Below are positions 1 through 10,316 of a stretch of DNA of 55,018 bases, one piece after another; position 1 is the first letter of the stretch, and each line of letters opens with the position of its first letter. The DNA comes from Lautropia sp. (lineage in GTDB: Bacteria > Pseudomonadota > Gammaproteobacteria > Burkholderiales > Burkholderiaceae_E), in the NCBI GenBank assembly GCA_030523825.1, contig JAUNHU010000008.1, forward strand, positions 1-55,018. Direction: 5' to 3'. The notes beneath the pieces are model-generated. The model made no database searches and was not told the origin of the DNA. It saw nothing but the letters and a program-made list of their open reading frames with translations. The translations under genes were made by a program, and so were the position numbers.

Positions 1-410
1 GTGTACGCCTCTACCTGCAGAACGGCACCTGGATGGTGTCCGATGAGCAGGGCAAATACAGCCACTGTGGCCTGCGCCCGCGCCCCCATGTGCTGAAGGT
101 CGACAGCCGTACCCTGCCCCGCCGCGCCCGGATGGTGACGAGCAGCAGCCAGAATACCGGCGATGCGCAAAGCCTCTTTGTGGATGCGAGAAAGGGCATG
201 CTGCACCGGGCCGACTTCATCGAGGGCTCGTGCAGTGCCACGGTCATCGAGCAGGTGAAGGCCCGCCAGCAGCAAGGAGCCAACACCAGCGTGCAGACCG
301 AAGATGGCCAGCCTGCGCTGACCTTCGACAGCAAGCGCGGTGCCAATGCCCGGCCACGCCAGCAGGGCACCGACCGCAGCCAGAAGGTGCCGGCAGCGAC
401 AAGACACTGA
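1..410 (+). CDS. C-terminal end of a giant DUF11/SdrD_B-type secreted protein (partial)
   Basis: The frame is open from base 3 to a TGA at 408-410 and has no start inside the window, so only about 135 C-terminal residues are visible. They cover the end of a Cys-containing SdrD_B/carboxypeptidase-regulatory-like beta domain (motif RLYLQNGTW, then GKYSHCGLRP) and a short hydrophilic tail. The same stretch recurs at the C-terminus of the next gene (about bases 6301-6573) with most residues identical, so the two genes are tandem paralogues. The tail after ARQQQ differs between them. No LPXTG motif, transmembrane segment or autotransporter barrel is visible at the end. By analogy with its neighbour it should be an exported surface or extracellular protein. 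The gap to the next start is only about 40 to 100 bases, which suggests co-transcription. Confidence 0.8.
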   Translation, partial: VRLYLQNGTWMVSDEQGKYSHCGLRPRPHVLKVDSRTLPRRARMVTSSSQNTGDAQSLFVDARKGMLHRADFIEGSCSATVIEQVKARQQQGANTSVQTEDGQPALTFDSKRGANARPRQQGTDRSQKVPAATRH

Positions 411-449
411 AAGCCGATCCACCGCCTCACATAACCTGATCGTCTCGCC

Positions 450-3400
450 ATGATTTCTGTCGATGGAACCACATCGAAACGTTCTCGCGCCTGCCCTGCC
501 CTGCGGTCAATGTTGTACCGGCCGCTGGCCGGCGCCCTGCTCGTGGCAATGGCCCTGCTGAGCCAGCCGGCTTTCGCTGGCATTCATAGCCTGAAGCTGC
601 AGAATGATTTCGACGGAACCGAAGGATTCGACAGCAGCGATGGCCCCGGTCGTGACAGCGGCCAGAACAACCGTATCGTCCGCACGAATGACATATTCCG
701 CTACGCGCTGACCATTACCACCAGCGCCCACGACAAGGACATCCGGGTCCGTATCGACCTGCCGCCCTCGGCCTCGGGCCTGCCGGTTGCACGCTGGCAT
801 GCGCTGGCGCCCATCTGCGACATTGCCCGCTCGTCGATTTCACCTGACGGGCAGCGCATGGAATGCCATGTCGGCGACATGCGGCCAGGGGCCACGCAAA
901 TCGTCCGCTTCGACGGCATCGTGCTGCCGAACGTGCCCAACGCCACGCGCATCGAGCCGCCGATCCTCGAAGCCAGCTCGGACCAGACCGCAGGCATGAG
1001 GCCGACTGCACCAGGCCCCGATCCGCTGACGGTGAGTGCAGCGCCCTTCTACGACGTGATCGTGCAACCCGGCTACGGCCCAACGGTTCTGAACAGGGGC
1101 AGCGGCCCCAACGGAGAACAGGGCTACGGCCACCGCATCATGGTCGGTCTGGCTGGACGCAACCCCGCGGGCTTCGGCAACAAGGGGGTGGAATCGCTGG
1201 ATCCCGACGTTCCCGTGGAAATCGATCTGGATATCAGTCGCTTCCGAAATTCGGTACGGGTGTTCAACTGGAGCACACCCGGAACCAGCAATGCCACGGG
1301 CAGCTTTGGTGACGGCTGCGGCAGCCCCGGCGATGGTCGGCCCAGCACGCTGGCAGGCACACCTGCCGCCACCGCCCGGGTAATGGACCTCGGGCCGAAC
1401 CGCAGCACCGCCGTGAACGCCGTGCTGAATGGTGGCGATTGCCGGGTGGTTTCCTCGGATCGCAACATCGTCCGCCTGGCCATCGACGGGATCAACAGCA
1501 GTTTCGCGCACGTGCCCACCATCCTGACCGGCGGAAACCAGGGCAATGTGCCCGCCGACGAATACTGGGTGACGAACAAGATGCTCGTCCTGTGGACGAA
1601 CCTCAGCGATTACCCGGAAGGCATCCTGCAGAATCAGGACATCACGGCAACGACCGTGCGTGGCCGCTCACTGTCGGGGCAGCCACTGGAGGGCGACAGG
1701 CCGAACAACAACACCGCACGCCAGAACCTCACCAACGCCGCCGGAAGTTCATCCAGCAAGATCTTCTCGCACGACCAGAGTACCGCGTTGCCGGCGGCGG
1801 AGCGCACCTACCGCGACCAGACCACCAACACCAGCAACCAGGTGAACCAGATGGCGGTAGGCCAGTCGGTGGCGACGAACCTCAACTACAACAACACAGG
1901 CACCGGTGAACACACCAACATCTCGGTCTGTGAAGTCATCGACCGCACGGCCTTCGACATTGCACCGCACTTCCATGTGCTGCTGAGCGCACAGAATGCA
2001 CGCGACCCATCCGTCCAGGTGCAATACGGCACCCGACCCGGATCCCCCTATTTCGCCTCGACCGACAACAGTGCCAGCGAATATGGGGTTACAGCACCTG
2101 GTTCGTCGGAATATTCGACCGCTTCGTGCGCAGCACCTGAAATCCGCTGGTTCAACACCTGGCAGGAGGCCGAAGCGGCCGGCGGCCTGGTCTATGTGCG
2201 TATCCGGAAGCCTACGCTGGCTGAGCGCGGAAACATCTCGGCCAACGTCTACGGGCTGCGGCTTCGGCCAACCTGGGCGGCAACCATTGCCGTGCTGGGT
2301 CCAAATGCCACGACCCGTGTTGCCGGACAACCGATTCTTCCCGACACGATCATCCGCAGCCGTGCCCACATCGTATCGGACACACAGCCGCGGATCTTTG
2401 CGCGCACGACGCACATCGATCATCTGCGCGTGAGTGACAACAAGACGCTGTCACGCCTGAACAAGGAAATCATCCATCCGCCCAACGTTGCAACTGCCGC
2501 CGTCCGGGCCGGCAGCGCCGTCACCTACCGTCTGACGCCACGCTTTGCCACCACCTACCCGCCGGTGAGCAGCACCGTCACCATCTCCGACGTGCTGCCC
2601 GTCGGCCTGCAGTATGTGTCGGGCTCATCCCGCGTGGGCGGCACGGCTCGTGAGCCACGCCTGCAGGCGGACACCCCGAGTCGCGGCATGACGACACTGA
2701 CCTGGAGCTACCCGGGCCAGACTCCCTTCGTGGGGCTGGTAACGGCCGAAGAAGCAAAACTTCCTGCCATCGAATTTCAGGCACGTGTGAGTCAGACCCT
2801 GGCAGATGGTGTCACACTGCGCAATCATGCGGTCATCAGTGGCGGCCAGCGCGATCTGGAGGCCGAGTGCACGTGGGATGCAGCCACCAGCAGTTTCGTG
2901 GCGTCAAACGGCAGGGCCAGTTGCGCCAAGAACGGCATGGCGAGTTTCCGGGTGCAATCGCCATCGGGTTTCTTCGTTGAGAAACGCTCGTCCCGCGCCG
3001 AGATCGAACCGGGCGACCCCTTCGATTACACGATTGCCTTCATCTCGATGGGGGCGCCGGTCAGCCGACCGGAAATTCCCGAAATCATCGACATCCTGCC
3101 CTTCGTGGGAGATGGTGTTGCCAACCCCGGCAAGCAGTTCGCGGCACGCACACCGGCATCGAGTTTCGAGCCGGGCGCCTACCGGCTGGAAAGCGTGACG
3201 CCCCCCGCGCTGGATCCCAACGCCAGAATCCTCTACACGCTTCGTGCGCCCCGCGAGATTCACAACAACCCCGAGGATCCGAGCAACCGCATTCCAGGCG
3301 GCAGCACCCGCTGGTGTCAGCAACAGGAACTGGGCACCCCGGGCTGTCCGGCCACCATCGGCGAGAGCACGGCCGTGCGCATCGTGCCCGGCATCGACCT

Positions 3401-6400
3401 GCTGCCCGGCAGCACCGAATACGCGGTCACGATGAACCTGACAACCGATCCGGTGTTGACCTACCCTGGCAACAATTTTGCCAACCATGCGGTTGCCGGC
3501 CCGTATGACCCCTCTGCCCGTCTTGATCCGGTAAGTTCGGCATCGGACATGCGCGTGCACATCAGCATGGCCATGGGCAGCCTGAGCGGTCGCGTGTTTG
3601 CCGATGTGGATCAGGACGGCACATTCGATCCGGAGGACTGGCCCCTGCCTGGCCAATGCGTGAGCATCAGCGGCACCAATTTCAAGAACCACGCAGTACG
3701 TTTCTCGATGCGCACCGATCAGGACGGCAATTTCCGCTTTCTGGAAGCGACCGACAACATCCATCATGGCGAGGATTGCAGCGGCACGCCGCAACGGCAT
3801 TTTGCCGGCCTGATGCGCGGCACGTACACGCTGAGCCGCCACGCCGACACCGGCATTGCCCACCAGGTCCCTGCTGCGGCACACGCAGGTAACGCCGGCG
3901 GCACGGTGACGGGACAGCAGATTCAGAACATTGCGCTGGCCGATGCCGATCACGCCGACACGTATGTCTTCACCGATCAACCTGCCCTGCCCCGTCTGAC
4001 GCTGGCCGGAGAAATCACCAACGATCAGGAAGGACAGTCATCCAGCAAGGATCTGCGCCTGAGCGCCGAAAGCAGCACCTCTGCCAACGGCAGCAAGGTG
4101 AGCATTGCAGGATTCTCCGCTGCCCCCGAAGTGACGAACGTGCCCGTGCCAGCCGGCACCTATACATTGAGCACCGCCGCGCTGGATGGCTACAACAGCG
4201 GTGAATGGCAATGCGTCATCAACGGGCGGAGCCCGGTGGGCGGCAACAGCGTGCAACTGACCTATGGCGACAATGCCGTCTGCACGATCCATCATGACGA
4301 CATTCCGCCGCTGCCGCGTCTGACCCTGCTGGCCGAGATGGACAATGACGATGGCGGCACGGCCACAGCCCCCCAGGCGCTGCTGGCCGTGAACAGCAAC
4401 GGACTGAATCCTGCCGTCAGCCTGTCGGGCACAACGGGTTCTGCGGAGGTAAGCGCCATCAGCCTGCCGGTGGGCAATTACACGCTGAGCCACGCGCATC
4501 TGCCTGGCTACAACGCCAGCTGGTCGTGCGTGCTGAATGGCCAGCCGGCAATCACGGGCAACACGCTGTCCCTCGCGCTGAGCGACAAGGCCACCTGCAC
4601 GCTGCGCTACGACGACCAGCCGGCCCGCCTGACGCTGGAAAAGAAGCTTGACATCAAGCATGGCCGCCAGGCGACGGTGGGTGATTTCACGCTGGAAGCA
4701 CAGCACGTCGACCGTGCCGATGTACGCCAGAGCGGCGTCACGGGCGCGCCCGCCGTGACCGGCGCGGAGGTGCCGGCCGGCAATTACCTGTTGAGCGAAA
4801 GCGAACGCCCCGGTTTCACCGCGTTTCCTTGGGTGTGCCGCGTGCAGAAACCCGGCAGCAACGATGCGATGGATGTGCCCGTGCCCGGCAGCACACTGAA
4901 TCTTGGCATCGGCGAAAACGCGCATTGCAGCGTGACCAATACCGACGACCCGGTGCAGGTGAAACTGGATCTCATCAGCACCTTCCATGTCGCAGATGGT
5001 GCCAACAGACCGGTGGACGACAGCACCCTGCCCCCGGTGGCACTGACCATCACGTCGGTGGAAACCGGCGCATCGATGACGCTGGCCAGGGGAGAGAGCA
5101 CCGGCGACGCCGGGCAACAGGACCAACGCCTGGAGCTGATCGTAGGCAGGGCTTATGAACTGCGCGCCTCGCTCACACCCGGCTACGACACCCGGCTGTC
5201 CTGCGAAGCACAGGCACAACAACTGAATGCGCAGCGTGTCGACGCACAGGACAACCATATCCGCTTCGTCCTGCCCGAGGCGCCCATCAGTTGCCGGGTG
5301 GAGCGCAAGCGCATTCCCACCCGGCTGGATGTGACCAAGATCCTGCAGGGTAACGTTCAGCCTGTGGCAGGCAGCGACACCGATCATGAGGTGACTTATG
5401 AAATTCGCGTGACACACACCGGTGGCGCCGAAGGTGTTTATGACCTGGTGGATGAACCCGCCTTCGACCCGGACGTGCAGATCCTGAGCCATGCCATCAG
5501 CCGCAATGGCAATACGCTGCGCGTGACATCGGCGCCGGCACGATGGGAGCTGGCCACGCAGCAACCGATACCCATAGGCAACACGGACACCTACCAGGTA
5601 AAGCTGCGCATCCGCGTGCCCCAAGGCAGCAACAGCGCCAACAACGCATGCACAGGCAACCCCGGCAACGGCCTTTACAACCGGGTGAGCCTGAACACCC
5701 GCAACGACAGTGCCACCGGCAGCACCAACACCGGCGACAACCAGTTGCTGCATGCAAACGCCTGCGCCAACACGCCCGAATCCCGGCATCAGGCCCAATT
5801 GCTCCTGGAAAAACGCGCTGTCACGCGCTCCGCCGAAGTGGGGGATCTGATTACCTACCGCCTGCGCATCCGCAATCAGGGCAAGGGCCCCGCCCTGTCG
5901 CCAGTGGTGGTGGACACGCTCCCTCGCGGCTTCCGCTTCGAGCCCGGCTCACTGCGGGTGGAAAATGCCCGGCAGGTATCCGTGAAAACCGGCTCCGGAC
6001 GGGAGATGCACCTCACACTGAACCGCATCGACCCGACAGGCAGTGATGGCCAGGAGGTGCTCATCACCTATCGTGCGCGCGTGGGCGTGGGCTCTCAGGA
6101 AGGGGACGGGATCAACCGTGCGCAGATCAGATGTCCGAAACCGAACGGCAGCGATCTGGAAGATTGCTCGAACGAATCGCGCTGGAAGGTGACGGTGAAC
6201 AGCGGCGTTTTCAGCGAGGAAGCCTGCCTCACCGGCCAGATCTTCGTGGACTGCAACGGAAACTCGGTGAAGGATCGCCAGGAGCCGGGCATTCCGGGAG
6301 TGCGCCTGTACCTGCAGAACGGCACCTGGATGGTGTCGGATGCGCAAGGCAAATACAGCCATTGCGGCCTGCGCCCTCGCACCCATGTGCTGAAGGTGGA

Positions 6401-6650
6401 CGGACGCACCCTGCCCCACCGTGCCCGCATGGTGACCAGTAGCAGCCATAACAGCGGCGATGCCCTGAGCCTGTTTGTGGATGCGCGCAAGGGCATGCTG
6501 CACCGGGCCGATTTCATCGAGGGGTCATGCAGTGCCACCGTGATGGCGCAGGTGAAGGCACGACAGCAGCAGGAAGACACGGAAGACGCAAAGGAGGCGC
6601 AAGCCGATTATGTGCCGCCCGCCCTGCTGCTGGACAGCAGGCGCCGATAG
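450..6650 (+). CDS. Giant secreted DUF11 / SdrD_B multidomain protein (2066 aa)
   Basis: The protein has a Sec signal peptide (MLYRPLAGALLVAMALL, cut after PAFA). The ATG at 510 would give a cleaner signal than the one at 450, so the true start may be residue 21. Domains as I read them: a unique N-terminal region to about residue 630; DUF11-like beta domains near 680-840 and 840-1040; an SdrD_B-like domain from about 1043 (GRVFADVDQDG, a Ca-binding-like loop); four similar prealbumin-like repeats starting near 1180, 1288, 1391 and 1503, most with a PAG-x-Y-x-LS motif and a paired W-x-C / C-x-[IL] pattern; DUF11-like domains near 1624 and 1783; and a last SdrD_B-like domain from about 1927. 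Such repeats are typical of adhesins and surface stalk proteins. I see no C-terminal anchor, so how it is retained on the cell is unknown. It ends 20 bases before the convergent nudix gene. Confidence 0.8.
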   Translation: MISVDGTTSKRSRACPALRSMLYRPLAGALLVAMALLSQPAFAGIHSLKLQNDFDGTEGFDSSDGPGRDSGQNNRIVRTNDIFRYALTITTSAHDKDIRVRIDLPPSASGLPVARWHALAPICDIARSSISPDGQRMECHVGDMRPGATQIVRFDGIVLPNVPNATRIEPPILEASSDQTAGMRPTAPGPDPLTVSAAPFYDVIVQPGYGPTVLNRGSGPNGEQGYGHRIMVGLAGRNPAGFGNKGVESLDPDVPVEIDLDISRFRNSVRVFNWSTPGTSNATGSFGDGCGSPGDGRPSTLAGTPAATARVMDLGPNRSTAVNAVLNGGDCRVVSSDRNIVRLAIDGINSSFAHVPTILTGGNQGNVPADEYWVTNKMLVLWTNLSDYPEGILQNQDITATTVRGRSLSGQPLEGDRPNNNTARQNLTNAAGSSSSKIFSHDQSTALPAAERTYRDQTTNTSNQVNQMAVGQSVATNLNYNNTGTGEHTNISVCEVIDRTAFDIAPHFHVLLSAQNARDPSVQVQYGTRPGSPYFASTDNSASEYGVTAPGSSEYSTASCAAPEIRWFNTWQEAEAAGGLVYVRIRKPTLAERGNISANVYGLRLRPTWAATIAVLGPNATTRVAGQPILPDTIIRSRAHIVSDTQPRIFARTTHIDHLRVSDNKTLSRLNKEIIHPPNVATAAVRAGSAVTYRLTPRFATTYPPVSSTVTISDVLPVGLQYVSGSSRVGGTAREPRLQADTPSRGMTTLTWSYPGQTPFVGLVTAEEAKLPAIEFQARVSQTLADGVTLRNHAVISGGQRDLEAECTWDAATSSFVASNGRASCAKNGMASFRVQSPSGFFVEKRSSRAEIEPGDPFDYTIAFISMGAPVSRPEIPEIIDILPFVGDGVANPGKQFAARTPASSFEPGAYRLESVTPPALDPNARILYTLRAPREIHNNPEDPSNRIPGGSTRWCQQQELGTPGCPATIGESTAVRIVPGIDLLPGSTEYAVTMNLTTDPVLTYPGNNFANHAVAGPYDPSARLDPVSSASDMRVHISMAMGSLSGRVFADVDQDGTFDPEDWPLPGQCVSISGTNFKNHAVRFSMRTDQDGNFRFLEATDNIHHGEDCSGTPQRHFAGLMRGTYTLSRHADTGIAHQVPAAAHAGNAGGTVTGQQIQNIALADADHADTYVFTDQPALPRLTLAGEITNDQEGQSSSKDLRLSAESSTSANGSKVSIAGFSAAPEVTNVPVPAGTYTLSTAALDGYNSGEWQCVINGRSPVGGNSVQLTYGDNAVCTIHHDDIPPLPRLTLLAEMDNDDGGTATAPQALLAVNSNGLNPAVSLSGTTGSAEVSAISLPVGNYTLSHAHLPGYNASWSCVLNGQPAITGNTLSLALSDKATCTLRYDDQPARLTLEKKLDIKHGRQATVGDFTLEAQHVDRADVRQSGVTGAPAVTGAEVPAGNYLLSESERPGFTAFPWVCRVQKPGSNDAMDVPVPGSTLNLGIGENAHCSVTNTDDPVQVKLDLISTFHVADGANRPVDDSTLPPVALTITSVETGASMTLARGESTGDAGQQDQRLELIVGRAYELRASLTPGYDTRLSCEAQAQQLNAQRVDAQDNHIRFVLPEAPISCRVERKRIPTRLDVTKILQGNVQPVAGSDTDHEVTYEIRVTHTGGAEGVYDLVDEPAFDPDVQILSHAISRNGNTLRVTSAPARWELATQQPIPIGNTDTYQVKLRIRVPQGSNSANNACTGNPGNGLYNRVSLNTRNDSATGSTNTGDNQLLHANACANTPESRHQAQLLLEKRAVTRSAEVGDLITYRLRIRNQGKGPALSPVVVDTLPRGFRFEPGSLRVENARQVSVKTGSGREMHLTLNRIDPTGSDGQEVLITYRARVGVGSQEGDGINRAQIRCPKPNGSDLEDCSNESRWKVTVNSGVFSEEACLTGQIFVDCNGNSVKDRQEPGIPGVRLYLQNGTWMVSDAQGKYSHCGLRPRTHVLKVDGRTLPHRARMVTSSSHNSGDALSLFVDARKGMLHRADFIEGSCSATVMAQVKARQQQEDTEDAKEAQADYVPPALLLDSRRR

Positions 6651-6670
6651 CACGGAAAACCCGTTTTCCT

Positions 6671-7789
6671 TCAGCACCAGACAGCGCGCTGCATGGCGAT
6701 GCCATGAGCACCAGCCTCGCACGCCGCGCCGATATCGCTTGATTTCAAGCCACCCAGCCCAAAGACAGGCACCGGCGTGCGGCTGATCTGACGGGCAAAT
6801 TCAGACCATCCCAATGGCGAACCATCGGGATGGCTGCGGGTGGGCAACACCGGCCCATACACGACAAAGTCGGCACCAAGTTCCCCTGCGCGCAGCAGAT
6901 CGGCTGGTGTGTGGCAGGAAGCGGCCACCAGCGGAAAGTCCGGGCGAAGCGGGTTGGGGGCAACCTGCGCATCGGGAGCAGACGCTCCGGAAGGTTGCCC
7001 GGCACGTGCAGGGAACCTGCCCTGCCCTGTCGCCTGCATCTGAAGATCGGTGGCGGTGAGATGCACGCCACCGCCGGCATGTTCGGCAGCCTGCTCGATG
7101 CAGGCACGCGGATGACGACTGCTGACCAAGAGGCGCACGTCCGTGCCCCTGAGCGCAGCCAGGGTTTCGCGGAACAGCGCCTGAAATGCCGCCTCGTCCA
7201 GCGCAGGCTCGCGCAGCAGCACCAGCCCCGGATAGCCGGGCAAAACGCCCGATGCGTGTGCAGTGTGTGGCCCCGGTTGTTGTGCCTTGAGCCAGGCATC
7301 GAGACGCGCCAGCCATTGCCGGGAGCCGAGTTCTGCCGCATTGGAAATGGCGTAAGTGGCTGGCAGCCCCAGCCAGCCAATGGGGGCCAGAGAAGCGGGC
7401 AGCAGCGGGGAGACATCTACCCGCGCCGGATGACACCAGGCAAATGCCTGCCCTTCACGGGATTGCGGCTCGCCCTGCCATTTGGTGACGCGCCGGAAAT
7501 GCAGGCGCACATGCGCATGCTCGTAGACGTGTTCGCGCACCACCCAGGGTTGCGACTCGAACACCTGGATGCCCAGTTCTTCATCCAGTTCACGCGCAGT
7601 GGCCTGTGCAGCGTTTTCGCCCGGATCGAACTTGCCGCCGGGGAACTCCCACCAACCCTCGAAGGGCTTGCCGGGCGGACGCTGGCCGATGAGAATCCAG
7701 CCATCGGACGGACGGATGACGATGCCGACTGCAACGTCGATGATCGGGCGGGCGCTGGTGTGTTTCGCTGTCTCGTGTTGATCTGCCAT
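6671..7789 (-). CDS. mutT: Nudix hydrolase (MutT-type) fused to a TenI/ThiE-like domain
   Basis: The 372-residue protein begins with a MutT-type Nudix domain. The Nudix box runs from G52 to I74 and fits GX5EX7REUXEEXGU exactly (E58, R66-E67, E70-E71, G73). After a linker, the C-terminal half (from about residue 185) resembles a TenI/thiamine-phosphate-synthase barrel, ending in PVFGLGGL and GAHGIAMQRAVW. This fusion is common in beta- and gammaproteobacteria, usually beside argJ. MutT enzymes remove 8-oxo-dGTP from the nucleotide pool. The role of the TenI-like half is not established and it may not be catalytic. The ATG at 7789 lies 3 bases after the stop of the DUF815 ATPase gene, so they form an operon with argJ. 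Confidence 0.88.
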   Translation of the reverse strand: MADQHETAKHTSARPIIDVAVGIVIRPSDGWILIGQRPPGKPFEGWWEFPGGKFDPGENAAQATARELDEELGIQVFESQPWVVREHVYEHAHVRLHFRRVTKWQGEPQSREGQAFAWCHPARVDVSPLLPASLAPIGWLGLPATYAISNAAELGSRQWLARLDAWLKAQQPGPHTAHASGVLPGYPGLVLLREPALDEAAFQALFRETLAALRGTDVRLLVSSRHPRACIEQAAEHAGGGVHLTATDLQMQATGQGRFPARAGQPSGASAPDAQVAPNPLRPDFPLVAASCHTPADLLRAGELGADFVVYGPVLPTRSHPDGSPLGWSEFARQISRTPVPVFGLGGLKSSDIGAACEAGAHGIAMQRAVWC

Positions 7790-7792
7790 GTC

Positions 7793-8794
7793 TCAAGTCC
7801 GTCCCGTGCGGCCGGCCCAGTCGCGGGCAAATTGCCAGGCCACGCGACCGGAGCGTGAGCCGCGTTCCAATGCCCAGCGCAGGGCATCGGCACGTGCCTC
7901 CTGCACTGCTTCGTCACCGGCACCGAAGTGGCGAAGCCAGTGTGCCACAACCGCAAGATATTCATCCTGCCGGAAGGGATAGAAATTCACCCAGAGGCCG
8001 AAACGCTCGGACAGCGAAATCTTTTCTTCGGAAGTTTCGCCGGGATGAATTTCTCCGTCTTCCTGATGACTGGCCTGCAGGTTTTCGGACAGCATCTCGG
8101 GCATGAGATGACGGCGGTTGGAGGTGGCGTAGATGAGCACGTTGTCGGCCTGCCCGGCCAGCGAACCATCGAGCACGGTCTTGAGTGCCTTGTAGGCGCC
8201 CTCCCCCTGCTCGAAGGACAGGTCGTCGCAGTACACGATGAACCGCTCGGGGCGGCCTGCCACACACTCGACCAACTCGGGCAGATCGGTGAGCAGGCTC
8301 TTGTCCACTTCGATGAGACGCAGGCCCTGCGCCTGAAAGGTGGGCAGACAGGCTTTTACCAGCGATGACTTGCCGGTGCCACGTGCGCCGGTGAGCAACA
8401 CGTTGTTGGCTGGAAGGCCCTGCACGAACTGGCGCGTGTTCTGCTCGATCAGGCGCCTGGGCTCGTCGATGTTCTGCAGATCGGAGAGCGACAGGGTGGC
8501 CGGACGCGGAATGGCGATGAGTTCACCCACGCTGCCAAAAGGCGTCTGCCGGCGCTGCCAGCGGAAGGCCGTGGCGTTCCAGTCGGGCTGACGCGGATTC
8601 AGCAGTGACTGATTCAGTTGCCCGAGCAGCGGCTCGACCTGCGCGAGCAGGCGGTCGAGGCGTTGCAGCAGGGGATTGTCGGCGGAAACAGCACCAGCAG
8701 GCGCAGAGCCGGTTTGTGCAGCGTTGGCATGCACAGACTCTGCAACCGAAGCCGGGGCGGACGCGCCGGATGGTGAATGGAGGGAAGACATCAT
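7793..8794 (-). CDS. DUF815 family AAA+ ATPase
   Basis: The protein is 333 residues long from the ATG at 8794. A TTG at 8803 would add three residues, and a second ATG follows immediately at 8791. Walker A is GARGTGKSS at residues 136-144 and the Walker B-like stretch is FIVYCDDLSFE. A second conserved stretch, LIYATSNRRHLMPE, is typical of DUF815 proteins. The N-terminal 40 residues are Ala/Ser-rich and probably disordered. The family is cytoplasmic and its function is not well defined. In many betaproteobacteria it sits between argJ and a mutT-type nudix gene, as here, with a gap of about 21 bases after argJ and 3 bases before mutT. Confidence 0.85.
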   Translation of the reverse strand: MMSSLHSPSGASAPASVAESVHANAAQTGSAPAGAVSADNPLLQRLDRLLAQVEPLLGQLNQSLLNPRQPDWNATAFRWQRRQTPFGSVGELIAIPRPATLSLSDLQNIDEPRRLIEQNTRQFVQGLPANNVLLTGARGTGKSSLVKACLPTFQAQGLRLIEVDKSLLTDLPELVECVAGRPERFIVYCDDLSFEQGEGAYKALKTVLDGSLAGQADNVLIYATSNRRHLMPEMLSENLQASHQEDGEIHPGETSEEKISLSERFGLWVNFYPFRQDEYLAVVAHWLRHFGAGDEAVQEARADALRWALERGSRSGRVAWQFARDWAGRTGRT

Positions 8795-8815
8795 GCGAGG
8801 CAAAAGCGCGCTACT

Positions 8816-10045
8816 TCAGGAACGGTAGTCGGCATTGATGCTGACATAATCGTGCGAGAGGTCGCAGGTCCAGACGGTGGTTTGTGCCGTGCCGCGCGCA
8901 AGATTCACGCGCACCTGGAACTCGGCCTGTTTCAGCACGCGCTGACCGTCTTCCTCGCGGTAGGCCGGATCACGCCCACCGTTGCTGGCCACGCGCACAT
9001 CATCCAGCCACACCTCCACCTTGTCGACATCGAGGTCGGCAATGCCGGCATAGCCGATGGCGGCCAGAATGCGGCCGAGGTTGGGGTCGGACGCGAAAAA
9101 TGCGGTCTTTACCAGCGGCGAATGGGCGATGGCATAGGCCACGTCTGCCGCTTCTTCCTGTGTCTTGCCGCCTTCCACCTGAATGGTGATGAACTTGGTG
9201 GCGCCTTCGCCATCACGCACGATGGATTGTGCGAGCAGGACGGCAGTGTCGGTGAGCGCCTGCAGCAGTTCGCGGGCCCCCGGCGCATCGTCTGATGCAA
9301 TCTGCACGCCGCTCTTGCCGGTTGCGACCAGCAGGAAAGTGTCGTTGGTAGAGGTGTCGCCATCGACGGTGATGCGGTTGAAACTGGCGTCGGCAATCTG
9401 GCGCACCCAGCGTTGCAGCAGCGCCGGAGCCACACCGGCATCGGTGGCCAGCAGGCCCAGCATGGTGCCCATGTTGGGGCGGATCATGCCGGCGCCCTTG
9501 CTGATGCCGGTCATGGAAACCGTCTTGCCATCGAGATTGATCTGCTTCGACACAGCCTTGGGCAGCGTATCGGTGGTCATGATGGCCTCGGCGGCTTCGG
9601 CCCAGTGCGTGTCGGCCAGGTCTGCGACAGCAGCCGGGACGCCGGCTGCGATGCGATCCACCGGCAGGTGTTCGAGGATGACACCAGTGGACATGGGCAG
9701 GATCTCATCGGTGCGAACGCCCAGCGCTTGGGCCACGTGTTCGCACACCTGCGAGGCGCGTTTCAGCCCTTCGGCGCCGGTGCCGGCATTGGCGATGCCG
9801 GTATTGACGACCAGCGCACGGATGCGGCCACCTGTGCCTTCCAGATGCTGACGCGACAGCACCACGGGGGCGGCGCAGAAGCGGTTGCGGGTGAAGACGG
9901 CCGCCGCCTGGGAGCCCTCGGCAAAGCGTGCGATGAGGAGATCACGCCGGTTGGGCTTGCGGATGCCGGCGCGGGCAGTGCCCAGCTCCACCCCGGCAAC
10001 GGGCAACAGCGCGGCGGCATCGGGCGCAGACAGATTGACGGGCAT
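8816..10045 (-). CDS. argJ: Bifunctional glutamate N-acetyltransferase / amino-acid acetyltransferase ArgJ
   Basis: ArgJ transfers the acetyl group of N-acetylornithine to glutamate (and, in bifunctional forms, uses acetyl-CoA) in the cyclic arginine pathway. I start it at the ATG at 10045, where the ArgJ pattern begins ([11 protein letters not shown]). This gives 409 residues, the usual family length, and a GAGAGG Shine-Dalgarno precedes it. The frame stays open further upstream without ArgJ similarity. The precursor self-cleaves before a Thr nucleophile, seen here as Thr194 in [13 protein letters not shown]. The [11 protein letters not shown] stretch (residues 80-90) fits the conserved oxyanion-hole region. 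It is first of three genes read together (argJ, DUF815 ATPase, nudix). In related genomes secA usually lies just upstream; here a lipoprotein gene separates them. Confidence 0.95.
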   Translation of the reverse strand: MPVNLSAPDAAALLPVAGVELGTARAGIRKPNRRDLLIARFAEGSQAAAVFTRNRFCAAPVVLSRQHLEGTGGRIRALVVNTGIANAGTGAEGLKRASQVCEHVAQALGVRTDEILPMSTGVILEHLPVDRIAAGVPAAVADLADTHWAEAAEAIMTTDTLPKAVSKQINLDGKTVSMTGISKGAGMIRPNMGTMLGLLATDAGVAPALLQRWVRQIADASFNRITVDGDTSTNDTFLLVATGKSGVQIASDDAPGARELLQALTDTAVLLAQSIVRDGEGATKFITIQVEGGKTQEEAADVAYAIAHSPLVKTAFFASDPNLGRILAAIGYAGIADLDVDKVEVWLDDVRVASNGGRDPAYREEDGQRVLKQAEFQVRVNLARGTAQTTVWTCDLSHDYVSINADYRS

Positions 10046-10098
10046 GGCGTGGACCTCTCGCAGGTGGTGGGGGTGGCGGCCGGGTGCCCGGCCCCTGG

Positions 10099-10141
10099 AA
10101 AAGCGCCATTTTACAGCCCGGGGCAATGCTGATGGCGTTTT
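10099..10141. other. Inverted repeat between argJ and the divergent lipoprotein gene
   Basis: AAAAGCGCCAT at the left pairs with ATGGCGTTTT at the right with one bulged base and a loop of about 20 bases. It has A-run and T-run flanks like a bidirectional terminator, yet it lies upstream of argJ (minus) and upstream of the lipoprotein gene (plus), where no transcript obviously needs ending. It could be a 5' leader structure of argJ mRNA. Seen in sequence; function unknown. Confidence 0.35.
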
Positions 10142-10316
10142 GCCATAGCCCAGACCGCAGGGGCATGATGGCACGCCCGAAAAGCCTTTTGCGGCCCCCA
10201 AGCAACACCACAGTTGCCTTCATTCCGAATCGGATGGCCAATGGTCGCAGAAACTACCTGGCAGCGGCGGCAAGCCCCATGATGAGCGCAGCACCAGCCT
10301 CCGGATTTCCGTCGTC

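Noticed and set aside
4038-5798. A 586-codon open frame antisense to the giant DUF11 gene
   Set aside because: Same cause as above; no ribosome site or domain, and the plus-strand frame has clear repeats and a signal peptide.
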